Assembly: GCA_028818695.1 (NCBI GenBank)
Contig: JAPPNK010000006.1
Location: forward strand, 33,301 to 97,300
Source of the DNA: Candidatus Poribacteria bacterium
GTDB taxonomy: Bacteria; Poribacteria; WGA-4E; GCA-2687025
DNA length: 64,000 bases
Reading direction: 5' to 3'
Shown here: one piece after another, positions 7,768-16,500 of the stretch
Numbering within the stretch: position 1 is the first letter of the stretch
How the letters are laid out: each line of letters opens with the position of its first letter
The notes under the pieces: model-generated
The model's database searches: none
Told to the model about the DNA's origin: nothing
Seen by the model: only the letters and a program-made list of their open reading frames with translations
Translations under genes and position numbers: made by a program

Positions 7768-9684
7768 TCAACCCGGCATGATACGGTAAGGAACCCCCGT
7801 AAACAACCCAACCAAGATCCAGACACCCCCTATCAGCGCATCCCCGACCACAACCCCCAAGAAAAACGGGCGCCACCGCCGATACCCTCGAAAACCGAGA
7901 GCCTTCAAAATCATAAACTTGAACGCCCAGCCCCAAAAAAACGAAAACCAGACCGTATGCGGCGCCCAACTGGTCGTCATCGCATAACCCAGCGGATGCA
8001 AACGCCACCATGTAAACCGATAGCGCAAAAAGATGAGACCCGACATCGCCGCCGTCCCAACGCCGATATAACCGAGCTCCGTCCAGCTCGTGTCCGACTG
8101 CGCCAGTATCTGCCGAGACGCCCGCTGAAACGGCTCCGGCGCCGGCCAATAACCCAGATTCAAACCGCCTTTGGAATACCAGAGCCATACGCCCGCAATA
8201 TACGCCGTGAATATCCCCAGCAGTATCGCCGCCGCCATCGGAACGATCGTCTTGCGGCGCCGAACCTTGACCGCATCCGCCGCTTTCAACGAGTTCATCA
8301 TATGCGGCATCATGAACTCCCGCATATCGAACATGAGCGTCTTTTCATACGCCAAGAGCGTCAAATCCCGCGGGGGAATGCGCGACGTCCCAAGCGGTAT
8401 GACAAGATAATCGGACGGGCGGAAGATCGCCAGCAGGAAAAAGAAGCCGCCGTCTGTCACCATCCAGGTCAGCACAACGCACATCGCAAAAAACAGCAGA
8501 TGAACCGACAACGCGACCCAAAACGACATCCCCGCCAACTTGCATAGAAAGCTGAGCGAAAGGATTCCTCCGACAACGCCGAAAAACGCCGCGCGGTACG
8601 GCAGCGCCTCATCCTCGTCCGAAGCGTTCGTCTTTATACCGAGAGCCTTGCGGGCGATGCCGCCTAGATGATGCCGCGCAAGCCACAGAACGTACACAAA
8701 CAGCGCCAGATACCCGCCCATTTCCTGGCGGTTCGCCATCGTCCATCCGCTCACATTCAACCCGAACGCGATAGACGCGACGCTCTGCGCCTTATACACA
8801 AGATAAAAAAGCCAGAAGCTGAGCGACACATCCAAAGGCAGCAGGTAGGTGAAACCGATCACGGTCGGATAGATATGCATATGCAGCCAACGCAAGCCTG
8901 TCCAAGGCCTGTCTGAAAAGAGCGGGTTCGGGTTGAAGCCCATCGGTATTTGTGGGAAGGACGGGATATGCGCATGGACGCCGTTGACGAGATGAATCGC
9001 AACTGGTATGGAGCATCCGAGCCATGTCATTTTGTTGCGGAAGAAGGCGTTGAACGCGCCGCCTCCGCTTGGCTCCATCGTCATTTCGGCGGGCAGCTTC
9101 ACCAGCGGGAAGGCGAAACGCTCATGCTCAACCCACTGCTTGCGCAGCATGACCGACCCGCACAGCATGACAATATAGCTCAGAAGAACATAGCCGATCC
9201 AGATGAGCGCCGGGCGGATCCACAGCTCCCATGGGATGCGCCCGTTCGGTCCGACGCCTTCATAAAATTGACGCGCCGCCTCCGAGTCGCTCACGACAAG
9301 CCATTCGGGGATATGCGGATACAGCAAGTTTGCCCAGTCGTTCGACTCGTTGGCGAAATAGTACGGGGAGGTGAGCATGAACAGGTGGTAGCGCAAAAAC
9401 CCGGAGGACGGGATGCCCGACGCGACGATCATCATGATCCATATGACCATCAGCTCCGCGGCGGAAAAGGCGGCTGAGGGGCGTATGCGCCGAAGGGCGG
9501 GGTTGATCGCCAAGATCAGCAGCGAAAAGAGGAAAAACTGCCCTATCGGAAAATGGTTGCCTGCGATGAACGTGTTGCGGACATAGTAATCGTTGTAGGG
9601 CGTCAAGGCAGACAAAAAAAGAACATACAACGCCCCGACAGCAAACGCGCGCCATGTGAAGCCCCGCGGCGCATCGCTTTTCAT
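7768..9684 (-). CDS. DUF6785/DUF6784-type polytopic membrane protein
   Basis: This 638-residue integral membrane protein has about twelve hydrophobic segments, starting with FTWRAFAVGALYVLFLSALT near residue 9. The N-terminal half matches the DUF6785 type (SAAELMVIWIMMIVASGIPSSGFLRY) and the C-terminal part (FFWGWAFKFMILKALG through RPFFLGVVVGDALIGG) the DUF6784 type, seen as pairs in Poribacteria and Planctomycetes and distantly like oligopeptide (OPT) transporters. A transport role is inference. It begins 3 bp after the stop of the thiamine diphosphokinase, so the two are almost certainly co-transcribed, which raises the possibility of a thiamine-related substrate. A second, more OPT-like protein lies at 42004-44067 beside an ABC system. 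Confidence 0.85.
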   Translation of the reverse strand: MKSDAPRGFTWRAFAVGALYVLFLSALTPYNDYYVRNTFIAGNHFPIGQFFLFSLLILAINPALRRIRPSAAFSAAELMVIWIMMIVASGIPSSGFLRYHLFMLTSPYYFANESNDWANLLYPHIPEWLVVSDSEAARQFYEGVGPNGRIPWELWIRPALIWIGYVLLSYIVMLCGSVMLRKQWVEHERFAFPLVKLPAEMTMEPSGGGAFNAFFRNKMTWLGCSIPVAIHLVNGVHAHIPSFPQIPMGFNPNPLFSDRPWTGLRWLHMHIYPTVIGFTYLLPLDVSLSFWLFYLVYKAQSVASIAFGLNVSGWTMANRQEMGGYLALFVYVLWLARHHLGGIARKALGIKTNASDEDEALPYRAAFFGVVGGILSLSFLCKLAGMSFWVALSVHLLFFAMCVVLTWMVTDGGFFFLLAIFRPSDYLVIPLGTSRIPPRDLTLLAYEKTLMFDMREFMMPHMMNSLKAADAVKVRRRKTIVPMAAAILLGIFTAYIAGVWLWYSKGGLNLGYWPAPEPFQRASRQILAQSDTSWTELGYIGVGTAAMSGLIFLRYRFTWWRLHPLGYAMTTSWAPHTVWFSFFWGWAFKFMILKALGFRGYRRWRPFFLGVVVGDALIGGVWILVGLFTGVPYRIMPG

Positions 9685-9687
9685 CGA

Positions 9688-10383
9688 TTATGACCAGTTG
9701 TGCGCAACATAGACAGGAGGAGACCGCTCATCCAGCTGAATGCGGACATGGTCGGCGTCCGGAAGAAACTCGTTGCGGAGCGCGTTCGCGCGGCGGTTCG
9801 ACAGGCTAAAGCTGAGAAGCGGCCAGCGCAAGCCCTCTGTCCAGCAGACGCGCGCCTCGCCGGCAAACGGAAGGAACGACACGCGGTTGAGTCCAGACCC
9901 TTTCCGCCGAAGAGACAGCTTTTCAACGCACAGATAGAGCGCCTCTTTCGGCTCTGACAGCCGCGCTTCGGCTCCCAGGTCATGCGCTTCGTATAACAGC
10001 AGCATATTGCCAAGAAAATGGTCATGGTCGAAGGCGTCCTGCCGCGGGAACGCTCCGTGGATGTCGATCTTCCGCCTTTGAAGTTCAAGGGCGGCATGCA
10101 GGGCGAGCTGCCCGTCGGTGAGGTCTTTGTCGGTTTGTCCTTCCCATCTGCGTTCGATATGCGCGAAAGAGCTGTCTTCGAGAGCAGACAGGTTGAAGGA
10201 GTCGAAGTCGCCGATGATAAGCGCGGCGTTCGGCGCGGCGTCAAGCCACTCAAGCGTTTCGGCTCCTCCGTCCGCAAAGACGCAGACGGTGTTCGCCTGC
10301 CGCGCGGAGCGTTCATAAAAGGCGCGCGCCGACAGGTCGTACCGTCCATTCAAAAACAGCGCGGCGCGCAAGCGATTTGACAT
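9688..10383 (-). CDS. thiN: Thiamine diphosphokinase
   Basis: This enzyme transfers pyrophosphate from ATP to thiamine to make the cofactor thiamine diphosphate. The 231-residue protein shows the family's ordered motifs: ADGGAE near residue 38, GDFDS at 58-62, DKDLTDGQLAL from 85 and FDHDHFLGNMLLL from 118, followed by a C-terminal beta domain. Length fits the bacterial family, and the DxDxD-type acidic residues for magnesium and ATP are intact. A near-consensus promoter ends only 7 bases before the ATG at 10383, so the transcript may be leaderless. I see no TPP riboswitch upstream. A polytopic membrane protein follows after 3 bp. Confidence 0.85.
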   Translation of the reverse strand: MSNRLRAALFLNGRYDLSARAFYERSARQANTVCVFADGGAETLEWLDAAPNAALIIGDFDSFNLSALEDSSFAHIERRWEGQTDKDLTDGQLALHAALELQRRKIDIHGAFPRQDAFDHDHFLGNMLLLYEAHDLGAEARLSEPKEALYLCVEKLSLRRKGSGLNRVSFLPFAGEARVCWTEGLRWPLLSFSLSNRRANALRNEFLPDADHVRIQLDERSPPVYVAHNWS

Positions 10384-10390
10384 GCCTGCA

Positions 10391-10419
10391 AGTGTAAGCC
10401 GTCATGACATATCTGTCAA
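10391..10419 (-). promoter_or_regulatory. Strong sigma-70-type promoter of thiN
   Basis: On the minus strand TTGACA (10419-10414) is followed after exactly 17 bp by TACACT (10396-10391). The thiN ATG begins at 10383, 7 bases after the -10 box, where transcription is expected to begin, leaving no room for a leader or ribosome-binding site. Confidence 0.75.
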
Positions 10420-10536
10420 CGCCTGCGCCGATCTGGCATCCCTGATCGAATAGCGGCTCCCTCATTCCCGTCCGTCTTTCTGTGATTCCTGCCCATTTCT
10501 CCGTTTCTCCCCGTGATTCCCGCCCTTTTCTCCGTC

Positions 10537-10556
10537 ATTCTCGCGCAAGCGGGAAT
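10537..10556. repeat. REP-like hairpin (ATTCYCGC-GNRA-type loop-GCGGGAAT)
   Basis: An 8-bp stem with one G-T wobble closes over GCAA. It belongs to the same family as hairpins at 13297-13316 and 33746-33765. Upstream, from about 10463 to 10540, three degenerate ATTCCCG/CATTTCTCCG half-copies suggest decay of further units. It sits in the divergent spacer between thiN and clpB. Confidence 0.7.
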
Positions 10557-10575
10557 CTTATCGTTGGCGCGATAA

Positions 10576-10604
10576 TTGCATAGAAACTCCCAAGAGACTA
10601 TTCT
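10576..10604 (+). promoter_or_regulatory. Possible promoter of clpB
   Basis: TTGCAT (10576-10581) and TATTCT (10599-10604) are separated by 17 bp, 20 bp before the clpB ATG. GAAAGG near 10611 is the ribosome-binding site. No heat-shock (sigma-32) box or CIRCE inverted repeat could be recognised. Confidence 0.45.
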
Positions 10605-10623
10605 TTAGAAGAAAGGTTGAACA

Positions 10624-13215
10624 ATGAGAATGGAACGACTGACCGTCAAGGCAAAAGATGCGCTTCAGCTCGCCCATGAGTACGCCAGCGAGCGCGATCA
10701 TCCGGAGCTGTCGCCTGAGCATACGCTGCTAGCGCTCCTAGACCAGACCGAATCGCCCGTCTCCGCGGTCTTGCAAAGCGCCGGCGTTGAACCAGCGCAG
10801 GCGCGCGCCGAGGTACTGGCGGAGGTGGAGAAAAAGCCGCGCGTGACCGGCGCCGCCGACCTGCTCATGTCCTCCAGCTCCCGCCGCGCCCTGGACGACG
10901 CTTGGAAACAGGCAAAAGCGCTCGGCGACGAATACTTGAGCGTGGAGCATCTGCTGATCGGCATTTTAAAACAGAAAGAAACGCCGGCGGCGAAGGTCCT
11001 GCGCGAGCTGGGTCTCACAACCGAAACGGCGCTGGAAACGCTTGAGACCGTGCGCGGCGGACATACCGCCGACAGCCCCAACGCCGAAGAACGGTACCAC
11101 GCTTTAGAACGGTACGGACGCGACTACACCGCTCTTGCGGAAGCCGGCAAGTTAGATCCTGTCATCGGGCGCGACGCGGAAATACGGCGCGTCATGCAGG
11201 CGCTCTCTAGACGCACTAAAAACAACCCGGCGCTCATCGGGGAGCCGGGCGTCGGCAAAACGGCCATTGCGGAAGGCTTAGCCCAGCGCATCGTCGCCGG
11301 CGATGTCCCAGAAAGCTTGAAAAACAAACGGCTTGTCGCGCTTGACATGGGCGCGCTCGTCGCCGGCACAAAATTTCGAGGCGAGTTTGAAGATCGACTC
11401 AAGGCGCTACTGAAAGAGGTGAACAAGTCGGACGGGCAGATCATACTCTTCATTGATGAAATGCATACAATCGTCGGCGCGGGCGCCGCGGAAGGCGCCA
11501 TGGACGCCTCCAACATGCTCAAGCCCGCTCTCGCGCGCGGCGAACTGCGCTGCATCGGGGCGACGACGCTGGACGAATACCGCAAGCGCATCGAAAAGGA
11601 CGCCGCGCTGGAACGCCGTTTTCAACCTGTCATGGTGGATGAGCCGAATGTGGAGGAAACGGTCGCCATTCTGCGCGGACTGAAGGAACGGTACGAAGTC
11701 CATCATGGCGTTCGGATACAGGACTCGGCGCTGGTCGCGGCGGCGTCGCTTTCCCGCCGTTACATCTCCGACAGATTTCTGCCGGACAAGGCGGTCGACC
11801 TCATGGACGAATCCGCCTCGCGCCTCCGCATGGAGATCGACAGCGTCCCAACGCCCATTGACGAGGTGGATAGGCGCATGATTCAGTTGGAGATTGAACG
11901 GCGCGCCCTAGAAAATGAAAAAGACGCCGCCTCAAAGGAACGGCTGGAACGGCTCAACGGCGAAATGGCGGAGCTGAAAGAGCGCGCCGCCGCGCTCAAA
12001 TTGCGCTGGGAATCTGAAAAACAGGCGATACAGGACCAGCGCGAAACAATGGAGCGCATTGAACAGCTGAAAATCGACCTGGAGCAAGCGCAGAGAGAAA
12101 GCGACTTTGCAAAAGCGGGGCGCATCCAGTACGGGGACCTGCCTGAAATGGAGCGGCAGCTGGAAAACGCCATGAAAGCGCAGGACGGAATCGAGCCGAT
12201 GCTCAAAGAGGAGGTGACGCCGGACGACATCGCCGAAGTGGTCGCCTCATGGACAGGCGTTCCCGTCTCGCGTATGATGGAAGGCGAAACCAAAAAGCTG
12301 ATACAGATGGAGAAGATCCTGCGCGAAAGGGTCGTCGGACAGGACGAAGCGGTCGAAGCGCTCTCAAACGCGGTGCGAAGGGCGCGGGCGGGACTGCAGG
12401 ACGCGAACCGCCCCATCGGCTCGTTCATCTTCCTAGGTCCAACAGGCGTCGGCAAAACAGAACTCGCAAAGACGCTCGCCGACTTCCTGTTCGACTCCCC
12501 CGACGCAATGACCCGAATCGACATGAGCGAGTATATGGAGCGGCACTCCGTCGCCCGGCTCATCGGCGCGCCCCCTGGCTATATTGGACACGACGAAGGA
12601 GGTCAGCTGACCGAAGCCGTGCGCCGCAAGCCGTACTCGGTCGTCCTATTTGACGAAATCGAAAAGGCGCACCCGGAGACGCTGAACGCCCTGCTGCAAG
12701 TCCTGGACGACGGAAGAATGACCGACAGCCAAGGGCGCGTCGTCGACTTCCGAAACGCCGTCATCGTCATGACCTCCAACATCGGCAGCCAGTGGATACA
12801 GGAGGCGGAAGATGTGGACTCGGCGCGCGAAAAGTCGGGAGCCGAATTGAGATCAACCTTCAGACCTGAATTTTTGAACCGCATTGACGAGATCATCTTC
12901 TTCAACCGCTTGACTCCGGAGGCGCTGGAGAAGATTGTCGACATTCAGTTTGCGGAGCTGAAACAGCGCGCGGCAGAGAAAAACCTGACGCTTTCGCTGA
13001 CGGAACAAGCGCGCCGATGGGTCGCTAAAAAAGGGTACGACCCCGCCTACGGCGCCCGACCTCTCAAACGGCTCTTTCAGCGCGAGGTGTTGAACCCGCT
13101 GGCGAAGAGCATGTTAAAGGGCGAGATAAAAGACGGCGCCGAAGTCAAAATCGAACTGAACGAAGACGGCGGCGTCCTCTTCAACATCGACTATCCCGTT
13201 CAGCAAGCCTCATGA
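10624..13215 (+). CDS. clpB: ATP-dependent disaggregase ClpB
   Basis: ClpB is a cytoplasmic hexameric AAA+ chaperone that, with DnaK, extracts and refolds aggregated proteins. The 863 residues give the full layout: N-terminal double Clp repeat (residues 1-150), AAA-1 with Walker A GEPGVGKT near 206 and a [11 protein letters not shown]alker B, a long charged coiled-coil middle domain (about 405-530, rich in [14 protein letters not shown] heptads) that separates ClpB from ClpA and ClpC, and AAA-2 with GPTGVGKT near 605, then the D2-small domain with [13 protein letters not shown]. Length is normal for the family. The ATG at 10624 has GAAAGG upstream; the ATG two codons later is also possible. 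It stands alone, and its 3' end is followed after 8 bp by a direct repeat. Confidence 0.98.
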   Translation: MRMERLTVKAKDALQLAHEYASERDHPELSPEHTLLALLDQTESPVSAVLQSAGVEPAQARAEVLAEVEKKPRVTGAADLLMSSSSRRALDDAWKQAKALGDEYLSVEHLLIGILKQKETPAAKVLRELGLTTETALETLETVRGGHTADSPNAEERYHALERYGRDYTALAEAGKLDPVIGRDAEIRRVMQALSRRTKNNPALIGEPGVGKTAIAEGLAQRIVAGDVPESLKNKRLVALDMGALVAGTKFRGEFEDRLKALLKEVNKSDGQIILFIDEMHTIVGAGAAEGAMDASNMLKPALARGELRCIGATTLDEYRKRIEKDAALERRFQPVMVDEPNVEETVAILRGLKERYEVHHGVRIQDSALVAAASLSRRYISDRFLPDKAVDLMDESASRLRMEIDSVPTPIDEVDRRMIQLEIERRALENEKDAASKERLERLNGEMAELKERAAALKLRWESEKQAIQDQRETMERIEQLKIDLEQAQRESDFAKAGRIQYGDLPEMERQLENAMKAQDGIEPMLKEEVTPDDIAEVVASWTGVPVSRMMEGETKKLIQMEKILRERVVGQDEAVEALSNAVRRARAGLQDANRPIGSFIFLGPTGVGKTELAKTLADFLFDSPDAMTRIDMSEYMERHSVARLIGAPPGYIGHDEGGQLTEAVRRKPYSVVLFDEIEKAHPETLNALLQVLDDGRMTDSQGRVVDFRNAVIVMTSNIGSQWIQEAEDVDSAREKSGAELRSTFRPEFLNRIDEIIFFNRLTPEALEKIVDIQFAELKQRAAEKNLTLSLTEQARRWVAKKGYDPAYGARPLKRLFQREVLNPLAKSMLKGEIKDGAEVKIELNEDGGVLFNIDYPVQQAS

Positions 13216-13223
13216 ACTGACGC

Positions 13224-13300
13224 CATGCTTAAAGTTGGGACAGTTGAACGAATGATCTCTCTATTTATGGGAAAAGGCGTCGCCAACCAGGCCGTCATTC
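13224..13300 (+). repeat. 75-bp direct repeat, copy A
   Basis: The segment beginning CATGCTTAAAGTTGGGACAG matches 63879-63953 with only about seven differences over 75 bp, same strand. Its first 24 bp share the core CATGCnnAAAGTTGnGACA with shorter copies at 34791-34820 and 57900-57927 (both minus strand). Copy A begins 8 bp after the clpB stop. Confidence 0.8.
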
Positions 13301-13316
13301 CCGCGAAAGCGGGAAT
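13297..13316. repeat. REP-like hairpin, perfect copy
   Basis: ATTCCCGC and GCGGGAAT form a perfect 8-bp stem over a GAAA tetraloop. This is the best preserved member of the hairpin family in the window. It abuts the end of the 75-bp direct repeat. Confidence 0.8.
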
Positions 13317-13516
13317 CCAGAGTCCAATCGACGACGTCCGCATTCACAATCAGATTTGTCCTAACTCAAGGCGTAAGCTCAGTATGAACGGTCCGCCTCT
13401 TATGTGTTGGGACATCGTATCGGATGAATCGTTTTGGAAGCGAACAAGCCTCCGCTTAACGGAGTGTCATTTCCGCGCAGGCGCAAAACCAGAAGCGCGC
13501 CAGGAACCGGCCGCGC

Positions 13517-16500
13517 ATGGTTAAACGCGCGCTAAAGGCGGCAGGCGCGTTGGTCTTGCGTCTCTTTTTTGGGGCGGCGACGCTGTGCGCCCTCCAATCC
13601 ACGCCCGCCGACGCGCAAACGCTCCCTCAGCAGTGGCTCCCTGCGTCCCCGCTGTCGCTTCAAGACGGACGCGCCGCGCCGCGGCAGGCAGACATCGCTG
13701 CGGCGGGGACGTATGCCGCGGTTGTGTGGAGCGCAGATCCGTTCGGAGTTCAGACGCTGTTTTGGAGAGAAAGCGTAGACAGGGGCGAAACATGGGAGCC
13801 TGTAACGCTGCTATTCCCGCCGGACGCCGAAAGAACGGAGCCGGCCGCGGCGCACGACGGCTCCTCGCTCTGGGTCGCATGGACGCAGCGCAGCCCGGAC
13901 GGCGGAACCGACATCTGGACGGCGCGCCGTTCCGAAAACGGATGGACAAGCCCAACCCGCGCAACAGCGGCAGGCTCCGCCGCCCGTCCGCGGCTCGCTG
14001 TCACGCGCTCAAGCCCGCGCCGGGCTGCGCTGGCGTATGAAGATCGTTCCGGCGCCTTTCCGCGCGCCATGCTTGTGGAATCGGAGAACGGCGGAACCGT
14101 ATGGTCTGCGCCGCGCCCTCTGGGAGACGCTGACGCGCCGACCGCTCAACCGGACGTCGCAGCTATCAACGGCGTCTTTCATCTGGTGTGGCAAGATTTT
14201 CGGACGCCTCAACCGCATCTGTACTACGCGGCGCGCGGCAGAGGATTCGCCTCTCCGATTCGCCGTCTGTCGCAAACGCCCGGCGTTCGCTCGCCTTTTA
14301 TCGACGCCAGGGACGGCAAGCTTCTCGCCGCCTGGGAAGGGCAGCCGGGCGCCGGCGGTCCCGACATCTACGCGGCTCTCGGCGATTCAAACACGCGCGA
14401 ATGGACTCCCCCCTCTGCCTTGACAAACACCGCCTCGCAGTCGGCGCGCCCAACCGGCTCCGTCTGGGGCGGGGGCGCCGTCGTCGTTTGGCAGGACGGC
14501 AGAAGCGGTCTGTTTGATCTCTACGCCGCCCAAATGCAGCCGGACGGATCTTGGGACGCCCCTTTCGCGCTCATCGAATCGCCCGCGCCATCGACGCTGC
14601 CGAGAATGTCGGCGTCCTTCGATCTGCCGGGAGGACAGGCGCAGCTGATATGGATGGAAAACGGAGCCGTTCTTCATTCAGCGCGTGACTCGATTCCGCC
14701 CGATAGACCCTCCCAGCCCGTTCATTTTGACCTCTCCGCCAACGCGGGATGGGACGACGACGGAACGCTCCTGTTTAGATGGGAAGAAACGCTCGGCGCC
14801 CATGCCTATCAAGCCGACCTAACGATAGACGGAGCCGAAACCCAAACCATCATGCTGGACGCTCCGACTCTCACGCTGACGCTGGCGGCGGGAACGGCGG
14901 TCTTAACCGTAACCGCCGTAGACGCGGTCGGAAACGCAAGCGAGCCGTCCATTCCGAGCGTCCCTGTGCGCGTTGACTCCATCCCGCCGGCGGCGCGAAT
15001 TTACCGCCCTGTCGACGGCGAACAGCTCTTCGCAGAATACGCCGCCCTCTTTTCATGCGTTGACGCGAACCTGAAATCATGCGTCGTTGAGATCGGCGAG
15101 GGGGAGAACCCGTCTGAATGGGCGCCGCTGGCAGGTCCGTTCATCGAATCGTTTGAGGAGCCGCAGTCGGCGCTGTTTCAAGTGAACCGGCGCAGCGGCG
15201 TCGTAACCCTCCGCGTCCGCGCCGAAGACGCCGCCGGCAACAGGTCCGAAGCGGTCGCGCGCGCCGTTGTGGATGTTGAGGAGCCGCCGGCAGCGCAGAT
15301 TGAGAGCCACTCTCCGCTTTGGGAGGAGCCGATCTTAGCGACAGGCAGGCGAGACGCCGACTGGTCCGACGCGGCGCAGCGGCTCGCCTATATCTCGGAT
15401 GAATCTGGAGCCGCCGATCTCTGGACTGCGCGGCTGGACGGCTCCGACGCCTCTCCCGCGGCGGCGGACGCTTTTCTAGACGCCTCCCCGTCATGGCATC
15501 CGAACGGGAGATGGATCGCGTATGCGTCGCTGCGCGGCGGCGTGTGGCAGATCGCGGCGCGCGACTGGCGCACAGGCGAGGAAAAGCCGCTCGTCATATC
15601 GGAATACGAGGACCGCGAGCCGTCTTGGTCGCCAGACGGAAGCGCGCTGGCGTTTGTGAGCGCGCGAAGCGGCCGCGACGAGATCTATCTGCTTGAAAAC
15701 GCCGAGGCAGCGTTGAACGACGCGCCCCCGCTCATTCGACGAGCCGTTCGAGGCGGCGTCCCCGGCAGACGCCCCAGTTGGCATCCGAACGGAACGGCGC
15801 TTGCGTATGAATCGCTTCAAGGAGGCGCGCCGCATATCTGGACGCTAGACCTATACGAAGGCGCGCCCCGTCCGCTGATTCAGATCGCCGACTCCCGCGC
15901 TCCCGTTTACAGCCCCGCAGGAAAGCGCGTCATGTTCACTCGATTTATCAACGGCTCCCCGTCGCTCTGGGTATGGAGCGCGTTGAGCGGCGACGTTCAT
16001 CGACTCACCCCCCTAGGGCTGGAGGCGCAATTCGGCGTCTGGACAGCGGGAGAATCGGCGGCGTTTGAAACGGGAGGCGATCTGGCGGTCGCCCCGCTTG
16101 TTGCGCCGGCGCCTGATCTGGAAGCGCGTATCGCGTCGCCGAGAAGCGGGTCTGTCGTCAGCGGACGGGTGAAGGTGACAGGCTCCGCGCGCGGCGAACG
16201 CTTCGATTCATACGACCTAACCTACGCCCCCGCAGACCGCTCCGCCGCGCCGGTCTCCGTCACGGGCGTCGCCTCCTCTCCAGTGGAGCGGGACGGGTTC
16301 TTGGGCTTATGGAACGCGGAAGGTTTGTCGGGCGATTTCATTCTTCGGCTCATGGTGAACGGCGCGGACGGTCAGCCCGCCGCATCTGCCGAATCGCGCG
16401 TGTCCATTTTGGCGCCGTCCGCCGAGCTGGACATCCGGGAGCCAGGAAACGGCATGCAAACTTTGGAAAAGGAGATACGCCTGCGCGGCAGGGCGCGCGG

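Larger units (their letters stand above)
13216..13516. other. Intergenic spacer with two repeat types, no gene seen
   Basis: This 301-bp stretch starts with one copy of a 75-bp direct repeat (13224-13300), runs into a perfect REP-like hairpin (13297-13316) and then holds unassigned sequence with a small CTCCG/CGGAG hairpin at 13450-13464. I see no convincing promoter for the following gene and no protein-like frame. Confidence 0.6.

Noticed and set aside
10384..10460. TPP riboswitch upstream of thiN
   Set aside because: No CTGAGA or related conserved segment is present, and the promoter lies directly before the start codon.
13201..13520. CRISPR array from the repeated hairpin motifs
   Set aside because: The ATTCCCGC-GCGGGAAT units are isolated, differ in spacing and occur in several distant spacers; there are no regular spacers or cas genes.
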